64,000 bases of DNA from Petaurus breviceps papuanus (taxonomy: Eukaryota > Chordata > Mammalia > Diprotodontia > Petauridae), in NCBI GenBank assembly GCA_028583685.1, contig JAMXIF010000073.1, forward strand, positions 7,659,742 to 7,723,741, given 5' to 3'. Positions 33,431 to 44,439 of this stretch are shown piece after piece (positions within the stretch are counted from its first letter, which is position 1; every line of letters starts with the position of its first letter). The notes below the pieces were generated by a model that was given only the letters and a program-made list of their open reading frames with translations, was not told where the DNA came from and did no database searches. The translations under genes were made by a program, and so were the position numbers.

Positions 33431-33650
33431 GGAACAAGCATTTATTAATCACCAGCTATGTTCTATGCATTATGCTAAAGATTCTCACAACAACTCTGTG
33501 AAGTAGAAGCTATTATTATGCCCACTTTCCATTTGGGGAAACTGAGGAATACAGAGGTAAAATGACTTAACCAGGGTTAAGTGTCTGAGTAGTAAGTGTC
33601 TGAGACTGGATTTGAACTCTGGTTTTCCTAACTCTAGGTCTGGCCCACTT
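33431..33650 (-). mobile_element. MIR/THER1 SINE
   Basis: CTCACAACAACTCTGTGAAG, TTATTATGCCCACTTTCCAT, GGGGAAACTGAGGAATACAG and CTGGATTTGAACTCTGGTTT. Confidence 0.8.
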
Positions 33651-33779
33651 GATAAATATGTTGATTGAATGACAAAGTTTTTTTTTTTAAAAAGGACAAC
33701 ATTACTTAGATGGTGTTTGACCTTCAGTGCTAGCAAGAAAAAAGACAGTGGCTGACAACAGTTAAGAGAAAGAAGCAAA

Positions 33780-34079
33780 TACTGGTCTGGCGGTAGGTAG
33801 GAAGAATCTTTAACTCTACTGGGTGTTACCTAAATCATTTTTACTCTTTTTTTTTGTACCCTTGTAACCTAAAGAAGTGAGGAATTATGAAGATAAGATT
33901 CAATAGGTAGTTGTCAAAACTGTCCAGAAGGAAAATGTGTAGGGGCTAATCCTTCTGAGGAATAGTGTTCCATCCTTGGAGCTGACAGGAAAGGGCAGGG
34001 AATCAATTCTTCTGTCAATTGGGAGGTCCTACAATAGTATCTACTGGTACCATATGTTGAAACATTCAGTGCCCTAGAT
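33780..34079. other. Intronic DNA, nothing recognised
   Basis: AT-rich, no repeat or exon that I can support. Confidence 0.4.
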
Positions 34080-34278
34080 CAGAGGTGTTAAACACCTCAT
34101 GTGGGTTACATGTGGCCCACAAAACTCCTGACTGTGGCCTGGCCTGGATTAAAATGTAATTGGGAAATTTCTAAGAAAATATATAAAAACACAACAAAGC
34201 ATAAGTCGGTATGTAGCCTGTGGTGATCCTTATGGATGAACTAGCAGCTTCCTTTTCTGTTTGAATTTCACACCATTG
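34080..34278. mobile_element. Non-autonomous hAT element (MITE)
   Basis: Starts CAGAGGTGTTAAA and ends TTTCACACCATTG. Internal text TGGATTAAAATGTAATTGGG is shared with 41700-41750 and, reversed, with 42905-42950. Flanks CCCTAGAT and CCTCAGAT may be a worn 8-base TSD. Confidence 0.65.
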
Positions 34279-34429
34279 CCTCAGATAATTGCCAAGATTG
34301 GTTGCATTGTGCCTTTGTGATCTCTTTCTCTCATGTCATGGATGTTGAATTAGATTTGTATAGCTTCGTGGTATAGTGCAGTGATTCTCAGACTTTCTCA
34401 TCTCAGGACGCCTCTAAATTCTTAAAGTA

Positions 34430-34686
34430 TTGTTGTTTAATTGTTCCAGTTGTGTTCAACTCTTTGTGACCTCATTTGGGCTTTTCTAGACAAAGATACT
34501 GAAAGCACTTTACCATTTTCTTCTCCAGTTCATTTTACAGATGAGGAAACTGAGGCAAACAAGGTTAAGTGACTTGCCCAGGGTCACACAGCTAGTAAGT
34601 GTCTGAGGATGGATTTGAACCCAGGAAGATAAGTCTTCCTGACTCCAGGTCTGGCACTCTATCCACTATGCCACCTAACTGCCCCA
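34430..34686 (-). mobile_element. MAR1-like SINE
   Basis: TTGTGTTCAACTCTTTGTGA, CATTTTACAGATGAGGAAAC, AGTGACTTGCCCAGGGTCAC, ending ATGCCACCTAACTGCCCC. A nearly complete copy. Confidence 0.9.
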
Positions 34687-34689
34687 AAG

Positions 34690-35317
34690 TGCTATATAAT
34701 TGCAGTTATTATTATCATGGAATGAAAGAATCCCCACTTTCAATGAGCTTACATGATAAGAATTTGGACTTCAGACCATTCTCTCACTCTGCCTCTGGTG
34801 TAATAAGAATGCTGAACTAGAAGATGCTCTAAAATGTTATGTATGCCATTCTATGACTTAGGGATTGTATGGAAAATGCATACATGTTTACTAACGCAGG
34901 AAAACCAAATGCCAGTGACTTATTGATCCAAGGTCTTCTATTGATGGCTTTTTTTTTTCCACCCCTCGATTTCCAGCACTGACTTCCTTTCCACATCTGG
35001 AACTGATTACTCAGAAAATTGAGTATTAACTCCTGAGAGGCTCAGTAGGATTGCAGATGGGGGCACTGGTAGTAGATTGGGGGTAAATTGCTTATTGACT
35101 AAGTATAAAACATCCAGCTAAGAGAGCCAGGGAACCTCCCAGTGCGGGATTTTATCTTTATGCAGAAAACTTGGTAAATAACTATGTCTGTGCTGATTAG
35201 GAAGCCATGGGGTCTAGATTTTATGCATTTCTGCGGAGATATTCATTTATTTTACAAAGGTATTTACTAAAACTCCTCTAAAAATTATTAGGAAAATAAG
35301 TACTTTCAAAAATAACT
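34690..35317. other. Intronic DNA, nothing recognised
   Basis: AT-rich. No exon signal and no repeat that I can name. Confidence 0.4.
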
Positions 35318-35470
35318 AGGGGCGGCCATGTGGCTCAGTGAGTAAGAGCACCGGCTCCAGTGTTGGGATGACCTGGATCAAATCTGGGCTCAGATACTCA
35401 GCACCACACTCAGAAATAATAACTGGCCGTGTAACCTTGAGCAAGTTACTTAGCCCCAATTGCTTTAAAA
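35318..35470 (+). mobile_element. SINE-A
   Basis: GGGGCGGCCATGTGGCTCAG through CCCCAATTGCTTTAAAA. A perfect 10-base TSD, AAAAATAACT, lies at 35308-35317 and 35471-35480. Confidence 0.92.
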
Positions 35471-35484
35471 AAAAATAACTCCTG

Positions 35485-36955
35485 AAGTTTTTTTTTTTGG
35501 AGGGGGGGAAAGGGGGATGGGAGAGGAAAATTCTCTGATTTTGTACCTCCCTGATGGATCAGATCACTTCAGATGTATAATAGAAATGGATCTTAATACC
35601 AAAATAATTTCTCTAATTGACAGTAAAGGATTTGTAAGTGAATGATGTATTTTAAGTAGGTTTACAAGGGATATACAGCTTGATGAGACTTCCAAATTGT
35701 CATTGTAATAGTGAACACCTGTAAGCCAATGCAGGAATTCTGCTTTGAATTTAATATAGGATATCCCTGGGGGATTATAAGAAGATAACAGAAAAATTCA
35801 TCCGAAGCCCACAACAAACATTTTTATACTCTTTGCTGATCAGATTTCTGAAAAGAAAGATATTGCCCCTTGGACTGGTCCCATCATCAATGTTCTATTT
35901 TCAGTGATCGTGATGTTCATGGCTATATATATTTTTCCCTAATCTGTTTTTGGGGAAATGACAAAAATGAAATTTGCATTTCATCCTTAGACTAGTGTTC
36001 AGCACCATGGTATTGTCTGCTAAGAGAACCCCTCCTTTATCAGATTGTCTTCCTTACTTCTATCCCAAGGGTGACAGGTGGTTACCGTAATCAAAAGTGA
36101 ATCCTACTTTCCTAACTTGTGCTTGTGTCATAGATTTATAGTTTCTGATGACATTAGGGGAGGGGAAGGTAGGGGTTGTGCTCCTCTTGCAATTTTGGGG
36201 GGCAAATTCTTTGTTAGTTGACTGCAAAATGAACCAAGTAAATGATTTCATGCTCATGTCTCAAGTTAAGAACTGGGGTGCCATGTTACAAGGTACCTGA
36301 TGTGTCTGGAGTGGCATTACAGTATTCAGAATAAAAGCTAATTTAATGCAAACAACAGAGTGTTTGAAAGTTCATTTCATGAAAATTGGATTTTTGGTTT
36401 TTATTATTTACATTGTGCATTATCAGATTTGTATTTAAAACTGTGGGGATTATCATTCCCTTTTAATGGTATTATTTAATAAAGAGTTTGTGTTTTATAG
36501 TTTTGACTCTAGTGTGGACTCCGGCTCATCATAAGAAATTCAATTAACTAGTTCTAGCTGGAGTGTGTACAAGGCAAAAAGAGATATGCATGTGTAAGCT
36601 CCTGTTTTTGTCTTGTGCTGGCAAGATTTAATGGAAGCTTTCAAATGGTTACATCTTGAATGTTGCATTATTTATAGCAAATATTGCTTTATCTTTCGAA
36701 CTTGTCTAAACCTGATATCTATGAATAGACATCTCCCCATCAGTCCCTGATACCCCCATATCTTGATACTATTGCCTGAAATTCCATTGCAGAAACCTTG
36801 TTCCTTTATTTTAATGATCCCTGTTTAAATGAAAAACCCCATTAGAAGAGGCAGGTTTGATGGTGTTATCAGACATTTATACTTTAAGTGTGACTGAGTT
36901 TCAAATCCTTTCTCAAGGTCACATTTTCATGGAGAGAGAATCTGAAAACAAGCAC
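35485..36955. other. Repeat-poor intronic DNA
   Basis: No repeats recognised over about 1.4 kb. 36300-36600 is AT-rich but complex in sequence and could include a conserved non-coding element. No coding signal. Confidence 0.4.
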
Positions 36956-36959
36956 CAGG

Positions 36960-37130
36960 TATGTGAGAAGTATTGTTGGACCTGGGTTTGAATCCTGCCT
37001 TTGATTTTTATAGCCATTTTCCATTGACTTCACAGCACTTGACTTCCAACACTTAGGGACTAGGATTTCTCATTCATAAAATGAGGGAATTGGATGTAGA
37101 TATAAGGTCCCTTTCCACCCTAAGTCCCAT
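36960..37130 (+). mobile_element. MIR SINE
   Basis: GACCTGGGTTTGAATCCTGC, TTTCTCATTCATAAAATGAG and GGTCCCTTTCCACCCTAAGT. Confidence 0.7.
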
Positions 37131-37184
37131 GAAAGGCTTCTACTCCACCAAGTGGAAAGCAGGGAAGTACTAGAAAGCTTGGAG

Positions 37185-37410
37185 GTACTATGGTTAGGTG
37201 GTACAGTGAATAGAGTGCTGTACTTGGAGTCGGGAGGACCTGAGTTTGAATTTTGTCTGAGTCATTTACTAGCTGTGTCACCCTGGGAAAGTCACTTAAC
37301 CTTTGCCTCAGTTACCCCATCTATAAAATGAGACTAATAACACTACTTGCCTTCCAGGATTGTTGTGAGGATAAAATTAGATGTTATTAGCACAGTGCTT
37401 AGCATAGAAG
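37185..37410 (+). mobile_element. THER1/MIR-type SINE
   Basis: GTTAGGTGGTACAGTGAATA, GTCGGGAGGACCTGAGTTTG, GCTGTGTCACCCTGGGAAAG and a MIR 3' end (GTTGTGAGGATAAAATTAGA, CACAGTGCTTAGCATAG). Confidence 0.8.
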
Positions 37411-37744
37411 AACTTAAAGAACGCCATTTTCCTTCTTTCCATAGACTTGTTTTCGATATGCAGAAAGTAATAGTACTAAAAAGGAGAGATCTGACGAGGT
37501 TGATAACCAATAAGGAAAGTTTTTCTGAGAACCTTCTCTTGGCTATTGAGAGCACCAGTTAGAAGCAAAGATTTTCCGGGAAGAACTGGTTTTCAAGATA
37601 AATAACTAATGTCCATACCTATATGTGTGGGCTAATCCATTAAAACTATTTCCACATGTGGTATGTCTGTATCTACAGGTAAGCATCTTTTCCCAGAATA
37701 ATGTACTTGTAACTCTTAGAGAAATTGATGTTGAAAAAGTTTTT

Positions 37745-39055
37745 TAAAATGTTAAAAGTACTAAAGAAAAGACTACTAGATAAATGGATACATGAGATAA
37801 ATATCAAAGGTCTTATAAATTAGAGGAAAAGGGAGAAAAATGGCCTTTTACAATTATGTTTAAAAGGGAGGATCTCAACTAAATAAGGGATAGAGATCAC
37901 AGAAGACAAAATGGACAGTTTTGATTATATAAAATTGAAAATCTTTTGCATAGGCTAAATAATTGCAGTCAGAATTAGAAAGCAAGTGGTTAACTGGGAA
38001 AAATCCTTGAAGCAAATTTCTTTGATAAAGTTCTGATATGTAATATATATAAGGAATTTATACAAATATATAAGGAAAAGAAAAATTACTTGATGGCATA
38101 TAGCAATAGGTTATGAATAAGCAATTCTTAGAAAAGAAAGAAAAACTATCAACAGCCATTTAAAAGTACTCTAAATTACTAAATATAAGAGAAATGCAAA
38201 TTAAAACAATTGAGGTTTCATCTCATACCCATCAGATTATTAAAGATAATAAGAGAGGAGAATGACAATTGTTGGAGGGGCTGTGAAAAGATAGGCACAC
38301 AAATGTACCAATAGTGGAGTGTGGGGGGCTATTGATATCCCGTCCTCTTACTTACCCATAGTAAGTCTTCGGTCGTCACCGGCCTCCTAGGAGGAATTAC
38401 CAGACAGAGCACCCGAGGTTTGCAGGAGTTGTTTATTCAGGCTCAGCTACATCGCGACTGCCCTGAACTTCCGTATCAGGACAACTTATAGATACACACA
38501 GCCAATCATCTTCGACAGCTCTATTCATTACCTTTTAAGGTCATACATCAAGCAAGCAGGCACTAGCCCATATACCATTACTTCCTGGCCCCCAACAGTG
38601 GAGCTATGAATTTATTTAGTCATCATGGAAAGAGATTTAGAGCCATATCCAAACAATAATGAAATTAGACATACCCTGTGACCCAGTGATACCACTATGA
38701 AACACCACCAAGAAGTCAAAGAAATGGAAGGAGCCCATATGTAAAAATTATTTATGGCAAAATTTTGTTGTAGCAAAGTTCTGAAATCTAAAAGGGAGTC
38801 TTTTAGTTGTGGAAAAGCTGAACAAATTATGGTTATAGGAAAGTAATGGAATATTATTGTATGTTAATAAGACATAACTAAGACAAATTCAGAGAACCCT
38901 GGGAAGACTTGGATGACCTGGTATAGATGAAAGTGAGAAGAATTGGGAGAACAATTTATACAATAATATCAAGGAAAAGAATTTTGAAAGACTTTAGAGT
39001 ATTAATCAATACAGTGATCAATCATAACTTTACAAGACTGACAATGAAACACACT
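37745..39055 (+). mobile_element. L1 3' region (older copy), split by a solo LTR
   Basis: ORF2 end and 3' UTR of a marsupial L1: TGGACAGTTTTGATTATATA, TTTCTTTGATAAAGTTCTGA, GCAAATTAAAACAATTGAGG, then after the LTR GACATACCCTGTGACCCAGT and GGAATATTATTGTATGTTAA. The sequence is worn and frames are broken. Confidence 0.82.
38320..38597 (-). mobile_element. Fossil endogenous retrovirus solo LTR (class II/ERVK-like)
   Basis: A 278-base element bounded by TG...CA with a perfect 6-base target duplication, GTGGAG, at 38314-38319 and 38598-38603. On the minus strand it begins TGTTGGGGGCCAGG, carries an AATAAA signal in its second half and ends CCCCCCACA. No internal viral sequence is present, so it is a solo LTR left by recombination. 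The 6-base duplication fits class II (beta-like) elements. It sits inside an older L1. Confidence 0.85.
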
Positions 39056-39059
39056 TCCC

Positions 39060-39806
39060 CTATGCCCAAAGGGCTATAAAAATGTGCTTCCCTTTGAAAC
39101 AGCAATACCACTTCTAGGTCTGTATCTCAAAGAGGTCATAAAAACAGGAAAAGGACCCACATGTACAAAAATATTTATAGCAGCTCTTTTTGTGGTGGCA
39201 ATGAATTGGAAATTGAGGGGATATCCATCAATTAGAGAATGGCTGAAGAAGTTGTAGTGTATGGAATATTACTGTGTTATAAGAAATGAGTTTAATGATT
39301 TTAGAAAAACATGGGAAGACTTGAATGAAATGATGAGCAGGTGATCTTCAGAAAAATCTGGAAAGACTTATATGAACGGATGCTGAGTAAAATGAACAGA
39401 ACCAAGAGACATTGTATACAGTAACAGCCACATTGTGTGATGACTGATTTCGATAGATTTCGCTCTTCTCAGCTATGCAAGGATCAAAGACAACTCCAAA
39501 AGAATCATGATGGAAGATGCTATCCACATCCAGAGAAAGAACTTTGGAGTCTGAATACCAACAGAAGCATTCTATTTGTTCTCCTTTCTTTTCTTTTGTT
39601 GTTTTATTTCTTCTTTCTTGTTGTTCTTCCCATTAATTCTAATTCTTTATATCATGATTAATGTGAAAATCTGTTTAATATGAATGTCTAAGTGGAGCCT
39701 ATATCGGATTGCATGCCATCTTGGGAAGGGGGGAGGAGAGAAAGGGGGAGAAAACTAAAAACTCAAAATCTTTTGGAAATGAATGTTGAATGCTAAAAAT
39801 AAATAA
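39060..39806 (+). mobile_element. 5'-truncated L1, 3' end (younger copy)
   Basis: CTATGCCCAAAGGGCTATAA, CAGCAATACCACTTCTAGGT, TTTATAGCAGCTCTTTTTGT, AACTCCAAAAGAATCATGAT and a final AATGCTAAAAATAAATAA. Near 39290-39360 two variants of the AAAACATGGGAAGACTTGAA / AAAATCTGGAAAGACTTATA segment follow each other. Confidence 0.85.
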
Positions 39807-39818
39807 TATACATGCATA

Positions 39819-39846
39819 TGTGTGTGTGTGTGTGTGTGTGTGTGTA
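39819..39846. repeat. (TG)n microsatellite
   Basis: About fourteen TG units at the tail of the L1. Confidence 0.95.
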
Positions 39847-39849
39847 TGC

Positions 39850-40990
39850 TTCCTACCTCTTGATAGAGGTTATGGACTAGAAGTAAAGAAAAGGGACATT
39901 TTTAGATATAGTCAATATGTTGATTTGGAATAGCTTGATTATACTTATTTGTTATAGGAGAGGACTTTTATTTTGGAGTTGGGGAGAGTAGTTATAACAA
40001 TGTAATTTTGGGGGGGGAGAGGGGAAATAGAATCAACAAAACATTTAAAAATGTGCAAAAGAGAGCAGAAGGAAATCTTAAGGGGGACAGAAACAAACAA
40101 GGCGGTTTTGTTCTTATCTTGTTTAATTTAAAACATTTTCACAGGTTTTCATGCAGTTATCTTTTTTTGTCCTTTTTACATTGAAATGTTCATGTTTGTT
40201 GTTGAAGTTCACAATAAAAGATAAAATTTATATAAAATTCCACTGAAAAGAAAATGTCTTATCTTCTGTGTATTGACTTTTTTTCTCATTCTTTGTTGAC
40301 ACTTCTGCAAAGGCAAATATACTTAATTTTAGTAGATATTTGGAACAGTTGGGCCTCTTGGAATGGAAACTGATGATAGGGTTAAAAGGGCCAAAAGAAT
40401 AGCTGTAATTGGTCATGAAAAGTTTATAAGGAGCACATGTAGTATGGTTCTTTTGATAATGGCTAAATTAATAGACCAGTAGCTTAAAAGACAAAAAAAT
40501 GAGTCAATCTTCTTTAAAAACTGTTAGATAATCTTTTGTTCTGTTGCCTACTCCAGTAGATAGCAATTCTGTCTGTGTGCAAATGGGTGTAATAAAAGAT
40601 GTCATTGCCTTGCAAAAACATTAACCTAATTACTCCATTTCCAGCACCCACGGGGGAATTAATCTGTTCGCTAGGGATTATTTCTCAAATGCTTTTATAT
40701 GCTTACTTTCTGAGTTACTGATGTTTTCAAAATGATCCCTTAAATCTTCCTAGTTTTATTGGGTTTGTGTTTAGTTCCTTATTGCTTTTCTTCTGTTATT
40801 CTCGATTAACCCATGGCTCAATATGCCCAGGAATTCAAATTGGAAAGGGACCTCCAAATTCATCTGGTCCAAACCGTATATTACTGAGGGCTGTTTGGTT
40901 AAGAAACTCCTAAAAGCTTGAAATCCTCAGGGTTGAGGTATAGATATTGGCAACTAAATTAGATCCTTACTCTGATTAGTTTTAGAGAAG
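39850..40990. other. Repeat-poor intronic DNA
   Basis: A short THER2-like remnant may exist at 40835-40885 (AATTGGAAAGGGACCTCCAA). 40590-40740 is complex, repeat-free sequence that could be conserved. No exon seen. Confidence 0.4.
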
Positions 40991-40992
40991 CA

Positions 40993-41035
40993 CTGTGTGT
41001 ATGTGTGTGTGTGTATGTGTGTGTATGTGTGTGTT
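40993..41035. repeat. (TG)n / (TATG)n microsatellite
   Basis: TG units interrupted by TATG. Confidence 0.93.
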
Positions 41036-41486
41036 TCTGTCACTTTCATTATTTATATTATATTAGGGTCAAGTCTGATCATCCTTATTTTCCAAGTTTT
41101 CTTTGTCATTGGGCAACTAAATTGGTTGAACCTAAAATACTTATTGATTCAGGGTCATTCTTGAATCACTTGGGTGCTTCTTTATACCTGGAGCAAACAC
41201 GTTATATATAGATTGCCTGCATTTGTATTGGACTGGACAGAACAGGGAAGGAAGGGTCATGGGAAGGGGTTGCACTCACCCTTTCCTCCTAATAAATATA
41301 TTGAGTAGTATTCAAGTGGAATTAGTGTCTGATACAGAATCGGATTTTTTGCCAGATAGAGTTGTTGAGGAGAGGTAGATCACCTGATTTTAGGAAGGAA
41401 GGGAAGAAGTGTCTGGAATTGTAGGACAGCGTATAGGCTTACATGGCTATCTCTTTCCAGGAAGAGCTGATGGTTCTTTACAGTGG

Positions 41487-41489
<3 letters not shown>
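41036..41489. other. Intronic DNA, nothing recognised
   Basis: No exon or repeat that I can support. Confidence 0.4.

Positions 41490-41530
<41 letters not shown>
41490..41530. repeat. (GT)n microsatellite
   Basis: Twenty uninterrupted GT units. Confidence 0.96.
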
Positions 41531-41534
<4 letters not shown>

Positions 41535-41660
41535 CAAATGAGTTAACATCTGTAAAGTGCTTTGCAATCCTAAAACATTATAAAAATGCTAGCTCTTATC
41601 TGTTCTAGGGTCATTGTATTTAGAGTTAATTGTGGTCTTCAGAGGTCATTTAGTCTAGAG

Positions 41661-41805
41661 GGATCAAATTCACAGGCCCATGGCTGCAAGGGTCTGCAAA
41701 ACTTCCCAGTGAAGCCTTAACCAGATTAAAATGCAATTGGGAAATATTTAACAGATGAAAAATAACAGTGCAATATAGATAATGTTAATTTGTGATTTTC
41801 TAAGT
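41661..41805. mobile_element. Non-autonomous hAT element, 3' truncated
   Basis: Preceded by GTCTAGAG at 41653-41660, a hAT-type target, then GGATCAAATTCACAGGCCCA and AGATTAAAATGCAATTGGGA, shared with the copies at 34080 and 42772. The far end is lost at the following SINE. Confidence 0.6.
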
Positions 41806-41807
41806 CA

Positions 41808-42025
41808 AGTTTCTGAGTTCAAATCCATCTTTAGACATTTACTAGCATTGTGACACTGGTCAACTTCTATTTGCCTCCATTTCCTCATCAGCAAAATGGG
41901 GACAATAATAACACCTTCTTCTCAGGGTTGTTGTGAGGATCAAATGGGACAATAATTGTAAAGTGCTTAGTACAGTGCATTGTATGTTGTAAGTGCTATG
42001 TAAATGTCAACTATTATTGTTATCA
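41808..42025 (+). mobile_element. THER1/MIR SINE
   Basis: GAGTTCAAATCCATCTTTAG, TTTCCTCATCAGCAAAATGG, GTTGTTGTGAGGATCAAATG and GTAAAGTGCTTAGTACAGTG. Confidence 0.85.
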
Positions 42026-42074
42026 CTATCAGTAGGTGACCCCAAAGAGATCCATTTCTCTTTTCATTTGACAC

Positions 42075-42225
42075 CACTTAATTCTATTCTGACTCCTTCT
42101 GACAAATGAGGAAACTGAGACCCAGAGAAGGAATATATCTGTCCTAACTAAGGTCATATAGGTGCTAAGCAATCATGAATAGAATTTGAACTCAGTTCCT
42201 CTAATTCCTCAATCTTGTGTTCTTT
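42075..42225 (-). mobile_element. MIR SINE
   Basis: ACAAATGAGGAAACTGAGAC, AACTAAGGTCATATAGGTGC and GAATTTGAACTCAGTTCCTC. Confidence 0.7.
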
Positions 42226-42763
42226 TTTGTTGTCTTGAACTTGTGCAAGACAGTCTATCTCATGGTACCTCTGGATAGCGGAGTATCGACTCTCTATTTT
42301 GCTACCCAGACTTTTAGATGATCAATTACATGTAATTCATGCTCATAGAATTAAACTAATTTGTAGAGTTCCTCAAACAATAAAGTAACAAGTCAGTTTG
42401 GATAATATGATAGCGTATGTAAGGTGGTGGTAGATAAGTAGTAAGTATGAGCTCAATGTTCTCTTTGGGAATTACATTTTTAGAAACCAGTCCATAGGTT
42501 GTAAGTGATGATGCTGCCTCACTACAGCATTACAGGCTAAGGAATGGAAAGGATGTTAGGGATTTGTTGATTAGATGAATACTGAAGCTTCATTATCTGG
42601 AAGGTGTTATTTTTCTGAGCAGAGGCACTGGAGTCTCAACCTGGAATGCTTTTTGGCATGAGAACTGAAGAGCATCCTAGCGATAGTTATCGCTTCTTGT
42701 CAGGAATCAGAGGGAGGAAACCCTCTGCTGTTGCTTCTACTAAGAAGTATTAGCATTCAAATG
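42226..42763. other. Intronic DNA, nothing recognised
   Basis: No exon or repeat that I can support. Confidence 0.4.
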
Positions 42764-42771
42764 GTCTAGAG

Positions 42772-42979
42772 CATTGGTGTTAAATTCCAAGAGAAACAGA
42801 GGACACTATGAACCATATATGAGGACCCCTGTGGGCAGCTTATAAACTAAAAAAACCGACATGAACATTATCCGTGTTATATGGCATTTTAGTTTATTTT
42901 GCTAAATATTTCCCAATTATGTTTTAATCTGGTTTAGGCTATACTTGGGTATGTTATTGGGTAGTATTTGAAACCTCTG
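42772..42979. mobile_element. Complete non-autonomous hAT element with perfect 8-base TSD
   Basis: The 208-base element begins CATTGGTGTTAAA and ends TTTGAAACCTCTG, so its ends are imperfect inverted repeats of the hAT form CAGNGGTNTNAAA. An exact 8-base duplication, GTCTAGAG, lies at 42764-42771 and 42980-42987. It matches the NTCTAGAN preference of hAT-Charlie elements. There is no transposase. Confidence 0.82.
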
Positions 42980-42989
42980 GTCTAGAGGT

Positions 42990-43888
42990 AGATCTTATTT
43001 TTGTCACCACTCTCAAAACTCTCCAATTCTCTTATCCTGCTCCCATAGCCCATATGTCATCCATTGCGATGTTTTTTTAAATTGAATGCATTAAAAATGT
43101 GCCCGTCCAGAATTTTGGGTGATGTTATAAAATATGTATACTGAACTTGCACACAGGCTTCTGGGCAATATTATTCCTGAAGGGACCCTGGCATTCAAGT
43201 CTTCTTGGACATGCCCTGTTACATGGAAAAGTCATGGAATTCCTACCTTTTGCAGAATTTTAACTGCTATTTCATTTTCATTCATTTTACTCACTATTTA
43301 TTGACACAAGCCTATTATCTAATTGCAGAAGGGAAGTACAGACTATTGTTTCAAATTTAGCTCAAAAAACAACACTATGGTTTTGAATACTTTTGCTGAC
43401 TATAGGATGTTACCCTGACTAATAACCTTTTGAGAATAGGACACCCAAAATTATTCCATAAAAGCCTATTGTAAATTCTAAAAAAACCAAATCAAGCAAA
43501 ATTAATATAGACAATATTGCTATAGACAGTATTAATTTTAGGTTGCATTTCTTTGGTTGCATTTTTATATCTGGAACCCTGTGCTGATCAGCATAAAGCA
43601 CAGTTATGTCCATTTCCTAGGTCTTGGGGCAAGGGACAGCAAACATTGCAAATCCTGCTCACTTTTGTAGGCTGGAGAGCTAAGAATGGTTTTTACAGTT
43701 TTAAATAAAGCTTCATTGTATTTAAAAGCATAAAATAAACATTCTTAGCTCAAGGACCCTGTTGAAATATATGAGATTCTGGATTGTACAAAAGCAGGTA
43801 ATAGGTCAAATTTGAGCAGTAGCCCGGCACATCATGCCTTTAGAGCCAGATTGCATTTTGGATGTTTTTTAATCCCCCTCTTCCTTGC
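42990..43888. other. Intronic DNA, nothing recognised
   Basis: AT-rich, no exon or repeat that I can support. Confidence 0.4.
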
Positions 43889-43889
43889 T

Positions 43890-44038
43890 AATCTTAAGAG
43901 TTGAGGAATCTGAGGGTCAGAGAAAGGATGTGATTTGCCCAGAGTAATAACATACATATTAAGTGGCAGAGCTAGAATTTGAACACAAGCCCCCTGACAT
44001 CCAACCCACCATTTTTCCTACTATACTCTATTACCTCC
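43890..44038 (-). mobile_element. MIR SINE
   Basis: GAGTTGAGGAATCTGAGGGT, GATGTGATTTGCCCAGAGTA and AGTGGCAGAGCTAGAATTTG. Confidence 0.75.
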
Positions 44039-44187
44039 TCAGTTGTATGAGGTTTGAATTGTGAACAATTATGAACATTATTGGTTATATTTATGATTTT
44101 ATACCAAGTCCTTGGTCAGAAACATCGCCAATATCCTAATATTGTTTCCACATGAAAAATAAGATTCATTTTTTGACAATAGACTTC

Positions 44188-44432
44188 TCAGGAGCTGTTC
44201 AGTTATTTCTGTTGTCTGACTCTTTGCGACCCTATTTGGGGTTTTCTTGACAAAGATACTAGAGTGATTTGCCATTTTACAGTTCATTTTACAGATGAGG
44301 AAATTGAGGCGAACAGGGTTAAGTGACTTGCCCATGGTCACATAGTTGGTAAGTATCTGAGGCCAGATTTGAACTCACAAAGATGAATCTCACTGACTCC
44401 AGGTCTGGCATTTTATCTACTCTGCCATTTTA
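44188..44432 (-). mobile_element. MAR1-like SINE
   Basis: TCTGACTCTTTGCGACCCTA, TTTGGGGTTTTCTTGACAAA, AGTGACTTGCCCATGGTCAC and GACTCCAGGTCTGGCATTTT; the tRNA end is slightly truncated. Confidence 0.88.
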
Positions 44433-44439
44433 TGGCAAA

